Shown here: one piece after another, positions 42,801 to 50,336 of the stretch
How the letters are laid out: each line of letters starts with the position of its first letter
Position numbering within the stretch: the first letter of the stretch is position 1
Origin: CBDBUR01 sp965212075
Lineage (GTDB): Bacteria > Pseudomonadota > Alphaproteobacteria > JAPOUT01 > G958296285
Direction: 5' to 3'
Assembly (NCBI GenBank): GCA_965212075.1
Contig: OZ243043.1
Span: forward strand, 496,001 to 560,000
DNA: 64,000 bases
Translations under genes and position numbers: made by a program
The notes under the pieces: model-generated
Told to the model about the DNA's origin: nothing
The model's input: only the letters and a program-made list of their open reading frames with translations
Databases searched by the model: none

Positions 42801-45800
42801 TACACCGCCATTGAAGAGTTGAATTTAGCTGGCACGGTTGGAACATCTAATATTTTCACGCTGTCTGGAGGCGTGGTGGAGAGGATAGCCATTGTCGCTG
42901 ATTTTGCTGGTGAAATAGCTTCTGGGGTCAATCTGCAAGCCTTTGATGAGATCATCATATCGGGCGGCATGGTCAGTGGCGATGTGGTTGGCGGGTCTGG
43001 CGGTGACACATTCACTCTGAGCGGCGACGGCAGGGTCAGTGGCAATGTGGACGGCGGGTCTGGGTTTGGCCGTGACACATTCACCATCAGGGGCGGCACA
43101 ATTGACCTCAATGTGCGCGGCGGGTCTGGCGGTGACACATTCACTGTGAGCGGCGGCACGATCAGGGGCAATGTGGAGGGCGAGTTTGGCCGTGACACAA
43201 TCACTCTGAGCGGTGACGGCACGGTCAGTGGCAATGTGGACGGCGGAGGCGAAGATGACATAATCACTCTGAGCGGCGGCACGGTCAGTATAGGTGTGGA
43301 CGGCGGGTCTGGAGGTGACACAATCACTCTGATCGACGGCATGGTCGGTAGCGATGTGGATGGCGGGTCTGGAGATGACTTAATCATCCTCCGCGACGCC
43401 ATTACGATTAACGGCTTCATTAGCGGTGACGGCGACAATAATAGTAGTATCAGAGATGTTTTTGGTCTTGGCGAGGGGCTGAGCGTGACGAGGGTGGATA
43501 TTACTTCAAGCACCGCCTTCACATTGGCAGGGGTGGACGGCAATGACGCATTGAACAGGCTGCGCTTTTTTGAACGCTTCGGCCTTTACGGCGGCACGGT
43601 CGGAGCGGGCGGCATTGATGCTTCATCCAGCATACAGGACGTGGTCATCACGATCGATTCCGGCAGGGTTGAGGGCTCTGTGTTCGGCGGGGGGGCAGGT
43701 GACACATTTAATCTGCTCGGCGGCAGGGTCAATGGCGATGTATCCGGCGGGAACGGAGAAGACACCTTCATTATCAGCAGCGACTTTGAAATTGACGGCA
43801 CCCTTAACGGCAATATGGGCGCAGATAGGCTCAGCTTTGCCAGCGGACAGAGCGCAATGAACGCCACGCTGACAGCAGCGAGCCTTATATTAATTGGCGG
43901 GACTTTTTCTGCCAATACCTACGCTGTCAGCAACCTTGAAACTTTCAATCTTGCTGGCACGGTTGGAACATCTGATATTTTCACGCTCTCCGGAGGAGAG
44001 GTGGCGGCTATTGGCATGGGCACGGCAGCGACCGGGGTCAATCTACAAGATTTTGATGCCATCACCATATCAGGCGGCACGGTCAGCGGCAATGTGATGG
44101 GTGACACTAGAGCTAACACATTCACTCTGAATGGCGGCACGGTCATGTTCAATGTGATCGGCGGGGACGGCGCTGACACAATCACTCTGAGCGGCAGCGC
44201 GCACAGCAATTCTGTGGGCGGCGGGAGGGGTGCTGACACAATCACTCTGAGCGGCAGCGCGCGCAGCAGTTCTGTGTTCGGCGGGAACGATAATGACACA
44301 ATCACGCTGAGAGACAGCGCGACTGTGATTGGTGTTTTCGGCGATAGCGGCGATGACACAATCATGATCAACGGCGGCAGGATCAACTTCAATGTGTCCG
44401 GCGGGAACGGAAATGACACAATCATTCTGAATGGCGGCACGATTAACAATGATGTGCACGGCAGCATTGGCGATGACACAATCATCCTCACTTCCGCCGC
44501 TGCGATTAACGGAATGCTTAACGGCGGCAATGACGATGATACATTGGGCTTTGGCGAGGGGTTGAGTGCGACGGGGGTGACGATCACTTCAAGCACCGGC
44601 TTCACATTGGTAGGGGCGGTCGGCAATGACGCGTTGAGCAGGGCGATCAATTTTGAACGTTTCGGCCTTTACGGCGGCTCGGTCACGGGGAACATTGATG
44701 CTTCAGCCAGCATACAAAGCGTGGTCATCACGATCAATTCCGGCATGGTGGACGACGATGTGATCGGCGGGAGCGGCGATGACACGATCACGATCGGCAG
44801 CAACAGCAGCACTGGCAGCAATGTGACAGTTGGCAATGTGGAAGGCGGGGCTGGAGATGACACAATCATACTCGGACTCGTCGGCACCGACGGAATAATT
44901 GGCACACTTGACGGCGGCAGAAGCGAGGGGGATGGCGATGTTGTGAGAGTTATCTCAGGAGTTACCGTGGATTCAGCACATTTTTACAGAAAAATCTTAA
45001 CATTAATCCTCAACGGCATCAGCAGAGATTTCACTTTAGAAAACATTGAGGACGTTGATATTGCAGGTCTCACCACGCCGCAGGATTATACGCTAGGCAC
45101 ACCCGATCCTTTTTTCATGCCTGACACCCTAAATGGATGGGGAGGAGGAGACATTCGTGATGCGACTAGGAGAGCGTATAGCGACGGATTTGAAATATTC
45201 GGCAATAGAATAGTAGGTAGTGGCAGCACACCTTCAAGAACCCAGCCTGTAGTCCTAGGTTTAGCGCCTCGGGATGTCCGAACGGCCTGGCGTGATGGCT
45301 GGACGGGCAAAGGGAGCCATGTTTTAGTTGCTGCTGAACAGTTTGATAATATTGGGGATACTCCGAGTGATTTTGGTACCCGTCCGAACTCTCATGGCTA
45401 TGCGGTCATGCTTTCTGTTCTAACCGCTGCTCCTCAAGTGACTTTGTATGGCATAAACAGAGACGTAATAATAACAAACCCTGAACGTCTGCTCGGGGAC
45501 GTGGGTGTGCGGCCAGTAACCCCAGTCGCTGGCACCAACCTTGATGATGTTGAATTTGATGTGATCAATCTCAGCTTAGGCGGTCGCAAAATAACAGACC
45601 CCGTTAGACTCGAAAACGAAATCAATAGTCGGTTGCCTATTTATTCTGCTCATTTCCACGACGGCAGCAGCGATTGGCTCTCGCCGACTAATGTGCAGAA
45701 CGCGGTGATTACGAAATCTGCTGGTAATGAGTGGGGCGTGGATTCAAGTTTGATACCATTCAATGCTACTCTTATGCGCAATGCAGACATTGCTGAGCGC

Positions 45801-46232
45801 ATTTTGATTGTCGGCGCCCTTGACGGCTATTACGATCAACCCGACGGGGCAGAAATGGCGGGCTACAGCAATAGAGCAGGCAGCGATCCTGCCTTTCAGG
45901 CGCGCTTTGTTGTCGCGAATGGAAATAGCCCTCTCGCCGAAACCGCTGAGATTAGCGGCACAGGTAGCGACGGTATGACTAGAAGCCAAGAACTTACAAC
46001 TACCTTCCAAGGAACGTCTTTTGCTGCACCGCGGGTGGGGGGTTATGTAGCGCTTTTGCGCCAGAAATTCCCCAAACTGACGGGGAAATTTTCAGCAGAA
46101 ATCATATTGGACACCGCAACCTATGAAGGTTTGGCATGCAATAGCCAACCTGGCGGCTGTGCAGTAAACAGATACGGGCAGGGGCGCGTGGACATAGGCC
46201 GCGCCCTCGCCCCCATTGGCTCGATGAGGTAA
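36816..46232 (+). CDS. Giant repeat lipoprotein with C-terminal subtilisin (S8) protease domain
   Basis: 3138 residues from ATG 36816, which has GGGAGA about 7 bases upstream; GTG 36792 is the longer alternative. The signal peptide ends in LLLGLAGC, a lipobox, followed by a Gly/Ser-rich and Pro-rich linker. Most of the chain is beta-rich repeats: a first diverged part, ten almost identical 135/131-residue repeats, then short RTX-like GGSGDDTITLSGG units. After about residue 2800 comes a subtilisin domain: Asp 2844 (AEQFDNIG), His 2860 (NSHGYAVM), the oxyanion Asn in SAGNEWG and Ser 3068 (GTSFAAPRVGG). No autotransporter barrel follows; the chain ends about 50 residues later. It is probably a surface-anchored adhesin-protease or self-processing surface fibre. 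The next gene encodes a small secreted protein that may be its partner. Substrate and export route are unknown. Confidence 0.88.
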   Translation: MGTYNLYITDVYIKRLRAFAAAILLLGLAGCGGGGGSGGGSSLDMTGGGDNPSPPTAPPVTPPAAPNDLTIVELEGGQTYGTSGQPIPANNENNIIRLNARLTSTATPRADEVSLRMVIDGRGGNDDFFQLGTGGNIGGIVLREATDIMDSNVDNSLRQDEITARTIALRNIETMVLAGGTITGDIDASGMGTTSSIMIDILSGTLNGDMIGSPQNDILTINTIADITGMLDGGSGDQDTLIFTSGASAADRVEVEMGNGIVKFIHGGGNNPSYEVSNFERYGFTGSVGNDIFRFTGGMIAGITSRTERQIAQENLVDGVNLGAFETIEITDGMVSSDITGSNAAETFILSGGEVVGNVIGGGGADTFMLSAGIVLGGIDGGIDRDTIRAANLISAGLTESALTLEDAGTTRTFDYTAIETFQFSGTDAAFTLSGTANVARINIVAAATDVNAQTAQGVHLKGFNAITLNGGRVGAGGIDASASSEGVIIMLNSGTVSGNVVGGSGDDRFALSGGAVDMVMGGDGADIFTLHSGFSFTGIDGGTDAAVDVLDLVGYDLFASAALSASTLTLTSTLGSADLAVSNIERFSLIGDGSATFTLSGGEVAAIGMGTAATGVNLQAFEAITISSGTVSGNVIGDGGDNTFTLTSGSVRNVMGGDGADIFTLHSGFSFTGIDGGTDAAVDVLDLVGYDLFASAALSASALTLTSTLGSVDLAVSNLERFSLVGDGSATFTLNGATVAAIGIGTTATGVNLQDFDAITISGGTVSGDVIGDGGDNTFTLTSGSVRNVMGGDGADIFTLHSGFSFTGIDGGTDAAVDVLDLVGYDLFASAALSASTLTLTSTLGSADLAVSNIERFSLIGDGSATFTLSGGEVAAIGMGTAATGVNLQAFEAITISSGTVSGNVIGDGGANTFTLTSGAVDMVMGGDGADIFTLHSGFSFTGIDGGTDAAVDVLDLVGYDLFASAALSASALTLTSTLGSVDLAVSNLERFSLIGDGSATFTLNGATVAAIGIGTTATGVNLQDFDAITISGGTVSGDVMGDGGANTFTLTSGTVGMVMGGDGADIFTLHSGFSFTGIDGGTDAAVDVLALVGYGLFARAALSASALTLTSTLGSVDLAVSNIERFSLVGDGSATFTLNGATVAAIGIGTALTGVNLQAFEAITISGGTVSGDVMGDGGANTFTLTSGSVRNVMGGDGADIFTLHSGFSFTGIDGGTDAAVDVLDLVGYDLFASAALSASALTLTSTLGSADLAVSNIERFSLVGDGSATFTLNGATVAAIGMGTAATGVNLQDFDAITIASGTVSGDVMGDGGANTFTLTSGSVRNVMGGDGADIFTLHSGFSFTGIDGGTDAAVDVLDLVGYDLFASAALSASTLTLGSVDLAVSNLERFSLIGDGSATFTLNGATVAAIGIGTALTGVNLQAFEAITISSGTVTGDVMGDGGANTFTLTSGSVRNVMGGDGADIFTLHSGFSFTGIDGGTDAAVDVLALVGYDLFASAALSASALTLTSTLGSVDLAVSNIERFSLVGDGSATFTLNGATVAAIGIGTAATGVNLQAFEAITISSGTVSGNVIGDGGANTFTLTSGSTGMVMGGGGADIFTLHSGFSFTGIDGGTDAAVDVLDLVGFNAVARAALSSSALTLDDVALAVSNLERFSLVGDGSATFTLNGATVAAIGIGTALTGVNLQDFDAITISGGTVSGNVIGDGGANTFTLTSGSTGMVMGGGGADIFTLHSGFSFTGIDGGTDAAVDVLDLVGFNAVARAALSSSALTLDDVALAVSNLERFSLVGDGSATFTLNGATVAAIGIGTALTGVNLQDFDAITISGGTVSGNVMGDDRANTFTINSGSVFGVLSEGGGDTITIMGGTVGFGVLSGSEGDTITISGGRVNGNVFGEGGGDTITISGGTVNGNVFGNDGGDTFTLSSGRISREVYGGSGNDIFVLSTVFSLGGGIDGGIDRDTIRATDLISAEIGGSGLTLEDARNTRTFGYTAIEELNLAGTVGTSNIFTLSGGVVERIAIVADFAGEIASGVNLQAFDEIIISGGMVSGDVVGGSGGDTFTLSGDGRVSGNVDGGSGFGRDTFTIRGGTIDLNVRGGSGGDTFTVSGGTIRGNVEGEFGRDTITLSGDGTVSGNVDGGGEDDIITLSGGTVSIGVDGGSGGDTITLIDGMVGSDVDGGSGDDLIILRDAITINGFISGDGDNNSSIRDVFGLGEGLSVTRVDITSSTAFTLAGVDGNDALNRLRFFERFGLYGGTVGAGGIDASSSIQDVVITIDSGRVEGSVFGGGAGDTFNLLGGRVNGDVSGGNGEDTFIISSDFEIDGTLNGNMGADRLSFASGQSAMNATLTAASLILIGGTFSANTYAVSNLETFNLAGTVGTSDIFTLSGGEVAAIGMGTAATGVNLQDFDAITISGGTVSGNVMGDTRANTFTLNGGTVMFNVIGGDGADTITLSGSAHSNSVGGGRGADTITLSGSARSSSVFGGNDNDTITLRDSATVIGVFGDSGDDTIMINGGRINFNVSGGNGNDTIILNGGTINNDVHGSIGDDTIILTSAAAINGMLNGGNDDDTLGFGEGLSATGVTITSSTGFTLVGAVGNDALSRAINFERFGLYGGSVTGNIDASASIQSVVITINSGMVDDDVIGGSGDDTITIGSNSSTGSNVTVGNVEGGAGDDTIILGLVGTDGIIGTLDGGRSEGDGDVVRVISGVTVDSAHFYRKILTLILNGISRDFTLENIEDVDIAGLTTPQDYTLGTPDPFFMPDTLNGWGGGDIRDATRRAYSDGFEIFGNRIVGSGSTPSRTQPVVLGLAPRDVRTAWRDGWTGKGSHVLVAAEQFDNIGDTPSDFGTRPNSHGYAVMLSVLTAAPQVTLYGINRDVIITNPERLLGDVGVRPVTPVAGTNLDDVEFDVINLSLGGRKITDPVRLENEINSRLPIYSAHFHDGSSDWLSPTNVQNAVITKSAGNEWGVDSSLIPFNATLMRNADIAERILIVGALDGYYDQPDGAEMAGYSNRAGSDPAFQARFVVANGNSPLAETAEISGTGSDGMTRSQELTTTFQGTSFAAPRVGGYVALLRQKFPKLTGKFSAEIILDTATYEGLACNSQPGGCAVNRYGQGRVDIGRALAPIGSMR
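38391..42371 (+). repeat. Ten near-identical 405/393-bp tandem repeats inside the giant gene
   Basis: The segment coding ADIFTLHSGFSFTGIDGG recurs at 38391, 38796, 39201, 39606, 40011, 40416, 40821, 41214, 41619 and 42012. Spacings are 405 bp, except 393 bp after the seventh and the ninth copies, where four residues (one of the LTSTLG stretches) are missing. Copies share long stretches without a mismatch at DNA level, including synonymous sites, with mosaic variants (for example LSGGEVAAIGMG versus LNGATVAAIGIG) shuffled among copies, a sign of gene conversion or unequal crossing-over. All length differences keep the frame. Confidence 0.93.
42372..44900 (+). repeat. Short RTX-like glycine/aspartate repeats in the giant gene
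   Basis: About two dozen diverged units of roughly 23-30 residues with the core GGxGxDTITLSGGTVxGNV. The GGxGxDxUx element is that of calcium-binding RTX nonapeptides, but here each occurs once per longer repeat rather than in direct series, which suggests a beta-solenoid with possible calcium sites. Two larger blocks (LTSSTGFTLVGAVGNDALSR-type, near 43480 and 44580) are interspersed. Confidence 0.75.
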
Positions 46233-46235
46233 AAG

Positions 46236-46850
46236 ATGATCATGAGAATTTTATTCATTTTATGTTTTTGTTTTTTGAGCGCAGTGCCTGTGTTGGCGTC
46301 GGATGATGCTCATCGGCAGTTTTTGGCGCGCGTTGCGCTGGCTGCCGAGCGGCAAAATCTGAAAAAGCCTTTGCCTTGGATCACGCGGCTCAGTTTTGAA
46401 ACGCGGGCGGCGGCGCTTACTTTGGCGGATGGACAATATCTTTATCAGAGCCCTAATGTCGTGCGCTCGGCCTATGACACCTCGGTGGTCCATGATGTCA
46501 CGCATTTTTATAAACCTTCAGCGCCGCGCTCAAAAATGGTGATTCATTATAGCGGCTGGCATAAGGGCGAGATTTTCACTTTCGGTTTTGACTCGGGGGT
46601 TTCGGCAGAGAAGATTCGGATCGCGGCGGCTTTTTTCATAGGCTATACCCGCGCGTTTCGGGTGTCGGACATGACTCATCTGACTTTGGGTGTGGGCTCT
46701 TGGTTTGGCGGCAGGGTTTCGGAAAAGCCTTGTTTGGATTCTTACGATCGGGAATATTGGTGTCCGGCGCTGACCGCGTGGACAGATTATGCCCCGCCGC
46801 GGCGCCGTTTATATCAATATATCAGTTTGAGTTTAACGCATCGCTTTTGA
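46236..46850 (+). CDS. Small exported protein, probable outer-membrane partner of the giant protease
   Basis: 204 residues; a second ATG is at 46242. The signal peptide is clear (ILFILCFCFLSAVPVLA, cleavage before SDD). The mature part has alternating strands (RSKMVIHYSGWHKGEIFTFGF, RIAAAFFIGYTRAFRV, MTHLTLGVGSWFGGRV) and ends in YQYISLSLTHRF, with a terminal Phe like outer-membrane barrel proteins. Two Cys (KPCLDSYDREYWCPAL) may form a disulfide. It starts three bases after the giant-gene stop, so the two are almost surely cotranscribed. It may supply the barrel or docking element the giant protein lacks; that is inference. The family is not recognised. Confidence 0.7.
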   Translation: MIMRILFILCFCFLSAVPVLASDDAHRQFLARVALAAERQNLKKPLPWITRLSFETRAAALTLADGQYLYQSPNVVRSAYDTSVVHDVTHFYKPSAPRSKMVIHYSGWHKGEIFTFGFDSGVSAEKIRIAAAFFIGYTRAFRVSDMTHLTLGVGSWFGGRVSEKPCLDSYDREYWCPALTAWTDYAPPRRRLYQYISLSLTHRF

Positions 46851-46862
46851 GCTTTTGATTTT

Positions 46863-47054
46863 GTGTTAAACCGCCTCCTCGTCAAACACGCCGCCAGTAT
46901 GTTCGAAGCTCGGCGCGGTACTGCTAATCGTGGGGAAGCCGTGCGCAAGCGGGCGATCATCTGCGCAGGGGATATGGCGCGGCTCGCGGGCGATCACTCG
47001 CCGTTTTTTTCGAGGCCGCAGGAGCTGGCTGATATTCTGTTAGGGTGGGCATGA
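46863..47054 (+). pseudogene. 3' relic of an alpha/beta hydrolase gene
   Basis: A 63-codon frame (GTG start at best) whose second half, MARLAGDHSPFFSRPQELADILLGWA, looks like the C-terminal catalytic-His end of salicylate-esterase-like alpha/beta hydrolases (consensus around DHSPFFSRPxELAxIL). The preceding 30 residues show no hydrolase features and no nucleophile elbow is present. It is best read as the decayed tail of a gene whose front was lost, possibly when the giant repeat locus was inserted or rearranged. It lies in the 220-bp gap between that locus and the restriction enzyme. It could also be a meaningless open frame. Confidence 0.4.
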
Positions 47055-47070
47055 TTCGGGGAACTTTGAT

Positions 47071-50000
47071 GTGGCTGATTATATAGATAGCTATTTGCGA
47101 AAAGTCGTTCGCATTCATAAAAGAGGCGACGCGACCGAGCATAGCTATCGCGGTGCGCTAGGCGATTGTATGGAAGGCATGATGCCCGACTGCGATGCGA
47201 CCAATGAACCGCGGACAACTGAATTTGGCCGACCCGATTACATTATAACAAAAAAGATTGTTGGAATGCTTCCGCCTCTGCCGATTGGCTACATTGAGGC
47301 GAAAGAGATTAATGCTGATCTTGATAAGTTTGAGAATAGCGATCAGATCATCCGCTATCGGAAGGGCTTCGCCAATTTTGTGCTGACCGATTATCTGGAG
47401 TTTCGTTTTTACCGCAATAGCGAGCCAGATGGCACGGTGCGCATTGCTGAACTCAAACAGGGCATGATCACGCCCCAGCGAGTCAATTATGGAGAACTAA
47501 ATAGATTATTCACGCGATTTCGGGGTTTTGATGATGAGAATATCGGCACATGGCAAAAGCTTGCAGGAAGAATGGCCGACGCTGCCAAAGTGATTAGAGA
47601 TGATGGGCTTGCCCTTGCTTTGAGCCAAGACAGTAACAGCAATCTCAAAGAGCAATTGGAGGCATTTCGCAAAATCCTGCTTCATGACATGAAAGATGAG
47701 CAGTTTGCTGATATTTATGCCCAGACCATCACCTATGGATTGTTCACAGCGCGCCTGCATGATGAAACGCGAGAAGATTTTTCCCGCGAAGAAGCGCGCA
47801 AACTTATTCCGCGCTCAAACCCGTTTTTGCGTAAATTCTTTGATTATGTCTGCGGTGAAGATTTGGATGATGGCCTTATTTGGGTTGTGGATTATTTATG
47901 CAAACTCTACCGCGATGTTGAGCTTTATGCTTTAAAAAAGAGCTTCGGCAAATGGACAGGTCGGAATGATCCGCTTGTCCATTTTTACGAAACCTTTCTT
48001 GCCCGCTATGATTCAAAATTGCGGAAAAGCCGCGGGGTGTTTTATACGCCCAAACCTGTCGTTGATTTTATCATTCGTGCTATAGATGATTGCCTTAAAG
48101 ATAAAGAATATTTTGCCCTGCCCGAAGGGCTGGCACATAGCGGCATGGTGGATGTTCTAATAGAGTCTGATAATCAAAAGAAGAAGTCAGGCAAATCAAA
48201 AATAAAAAAACCCTTTCATAAAGTGCAATTACTGGATGTTGCAACGGGGACAGGAACATTTATGGCTGAAGTGATCCGGAATATTTATGACTCCAGCTTT
48301 CAAAATCAGCAGGGCGCATGGAGTTCTTACGTGGAAGAGCATTTATTGCCGCGTCTGCATGGCTTTGAATTGCTGATGGCCCCCTATGCAATGTGTCATT
48401 TGAAGTTGGATTTTTTATTGGCAGAAACAGGCTATAGGCCGAGAAAATCTCAAAGCCCGCCCCGTCTAGGAGTTTATCTGACCAATTCACTGGAAAGTGC
48501 CCACCCTGACTATGACACTTTGTTTGCGCAGTGGCTGAGCAATGAATCTAATGAGGCTTCACGTATCAAAAGCGAAAGTCCAGTCATGGTTGCCTTTGGC
48601 AACCCACCCTATAGTGGCATTTCAGCCAATATGGGCATAAAAGATCCAATTATTGATATTGAAATCTACAAGTATGTGGATAAGGAGCACTTTAATGAAC
48701 GGAAGCATTGGCTACATGATGATTATGTCAAGTTCATTCGGCTTGCTGAACATTATATTAAAAAAAATAAGGAAGGAGGAATCCTCGCTTATATCACCAA
48801 TCATAGCTATTTGGATAATCCGACTTTTCGAGGAATGCGCTGGCATTTGCTTACCACGTTTGATGATATTTACATTCTTGACTTGCACGGCAATGCCTTA
48901 AAAAAGGAAGTGTCCCCAGATGGAACTGCTGACAAAAATGTATTTGATATTCGGCAGGGAGTTGCGATTATCATTGCTGTTAAACATGGGCACAGAAAAG
49001 AGAAGCTAGCGCAAGTCCATCATGCCGATTTATGGGGGAGCAGACAGAGTAAATATGATGTGCTAGCAGAAAGAAATTTGCAAAGTATTCAATGGGAAAA
49101 GTTAAAAAATAAAAAACCTTACTATTTCTTTGTTCCAAAAGATTTTGCATTAGAAGGAGATTATGAGAAAGGCTTTTCATTACAAAATCTTTTATCCGAA
49201 AATACAACAGGAATTGTAACGATGGGGGATAATTTTATTTATGCTGAAAGTAAGGAAATTTTAAAAGAGAGATTAGACAACTTTTTGAAAGAGGACAAAA
49301 CAACACAGAAATTAAAAGAGGAATTTCGTCTTGGTAAGAATTATGCAGAATGGGTTGTGAAGAATAAATCAGAAATTGATTTAGAGGATCAAAAATTTGT
49401 CAAAGCGAGTTATAGACCTTTTGATATAAGATGGACTTATTTTGATAATAAGCTCGTTTGGCGCTGGCGTGAGAGAACCATGCGCCACTTTCTGTATGAC
49501 GAGAATGTAGGATTGATCGCAAAAAGAGGGGGTATAGAAGTTCAGTCAGCACCGGTTCATGTTTCTAAATACATTACTGAATCAAGAAGCTGGTCACGTC
49601 CCGGTATGCAGGGAATAGAAAGCCTTTTCCCACTTTATCTTTATGAAGGCAAATCCCGCAAACCCAATTTCAATATGGAAATTGTCAAGCAAATCGCTGA
49701 AACGTTGAAGTTGCCTTTTATCCCCGACCATAAAGCCAAAGGCGCAGCCAAAAAACGAGAAGAGCAAACTGCTTTCTCGCCGCTTGATCTTTTGGACTAT
49801 ATCTATGCGAGGTTGCACTCTTCAACCTATCGGGAAAAATATAAGGAGTTCCTTAGAATTGATTTCCCGCGGGTTCCCTATCCTAAAAATGCCAAAACCT
49901 TCTGGCGGCTGGCCGATCTTGGCAGTGAGTTGCGCCTCTTCCACCTGATGGAGCATAAAGCTCTCGTCAAACCTCCCATCGGCTTTCCCAATGATGGTAG

Positions 50001-50250
50001 CAATAAGGTGGATAAGCCCGCTTTCAGCGATGACGGCAGGGTCTGGATCAACAAGGATCAGTATTTTAACAAAGTCCCCAAAGAAGCGTGGGAGTTCTAT
50101 ATCGGCGGCTACCAGCCCGCCCAAAAGTGGCTCAAAGACCGCAAAGGCCGCGAGCTGACATCTGATGACATCGCCCATTATGAGAAAATCATCACCGCGC
50201 TCACCGAAACCCACCGCATTATGAAGAAAATCGATAAAATCCCCCCATAA
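47071..50250 (+). CDS. Single-chain type IIG (type ISP-like) restriction-modification enzyme
   Basis: 1059 residues from GTG 47071, with a GGGGA site upstream. The N-terminus holds a PD-(D/E)xK nuclease: Asp 56 (GRPDYII) and Glu 76-Ala-Lys 78 (GYIEAKE). A helical connector (about 130-330) leads to an N6-adenine methyltransferase of gamma type: motif I LLDVATGTGTFMAEV (near 389) and motif IV GNPPYSG (NPPY 511-514). The C-terminal 450 residues would hold target recognition and specificity; VPKDFALEGDYEKGF and the WRWRERTMRHFLYD region resemble the type ISP specificity domain. No helicase domain, unlike LlaGI-type enzymes. Bases about 48980-49500 are strikingly AT-rich compared with both ends of the gene, suggesting a transferred recognition segment. 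It cleaves unmethylated foreign DNA and protects its own. Confidence 0.88.
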   Translation: MADYIDSYLRKVVRIHKRGDATEHSYRGALGDCMEGMMPDCDATNEPRTTEFGRPDYIITKKIVGMLPPLPIGYIEAKEINADLDKFENSDQIIRYRKGFANFVLTDYLEFRFYRNSEPDGTVRIAELKQGMITPQRVNYGELNRLFTRFRGFDDENIGTWQKLAGRMADAAKVIRDDGLALALSQDSNSNLKEQLEAFRKILLHDMKDEQFADIYAQTITYGLFTARLHDETREDFSREEARKLIPRSNPFLRKFFDYVCGEDLDDGLIWVVDYLCKLYRDVELYALKKSFGKWTGRNDPLVHFYETFLARYDSKLRKSRGVFYTPKPVVDFIIRAIDDCLKDKEYFALPEGLAHSGMVDVLIESDNQKKKSGKSKIKKPFHKVQLLDVATGTGTFMAEVIRNIYDSSFQNQQGAWSSYVEEHLLPRLHGFELLMAPYAMCHLKLDFLLAETGYRPRKSQSPPRLGVYLTNSLESAHPDYDTLFAQWLSNESNEASRIKSESPVMVAFGNPPYSGISANMGIKDPIIDIEIYKYVDKEHFNERKHWLHDDYVKFIRLAEHYIKKNKEGGILAYITNHSYLDNPTFRGMRWHLLTTFDDIYILDLHGNALKKEVSPDGTADKNVFDIRQGVAIIIAVKHGHRKEKLAQVHHADLWGSRQSKYDVLAERNLQSIQWEKLKNKKPYYFFVPKDFALEGDYEKGFSLQNLLSENTTGIVTMGDNFIYAESKEILKERLDNFLKEDKTTQKLKEEFRLGKNYAEWVVKNKSEIDLEDQKFVKASYRPFDIRWTYFDNKLVWRWRERTMRHFLYDENVGLIAKRGGIEVQSAPVHVSKYITESRSWSRPGMQGIESLFPLYLYEGKSRKPNFNMEIVKQIAETLKLPFIPDHKAKGAAKKREEQTAFSPLDLLDYIYARLHSSTYREKYKEFLRIDFPRVPYPKNAKTFWRLADLGSELRLFHLMEHKALVKPPIGFPNDGSNKVDKPAFSDDGRVWINKDQYFNKVPKEAWEFYIGGYQPAQKWLKDRKGRELTSDDIAHYEKIITALTETHRIMKKIDKIPP

Positions 50251-50336
50251 AAGTCCCCTTTTTTAGGAAAGAAAGAGAAGCCCTGTTTTGAAAGAAGCCT
50301 CGTTGTGAAAATTGACAGATGTACTATGATAGCGGC

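Noticed and set aside
46957..47218. Minus-strand frames antisense to the start of the type IIG gene
   Set aside because: They have no ribosome sites or recognisable domains and overlap the well-supported nuclease domain.
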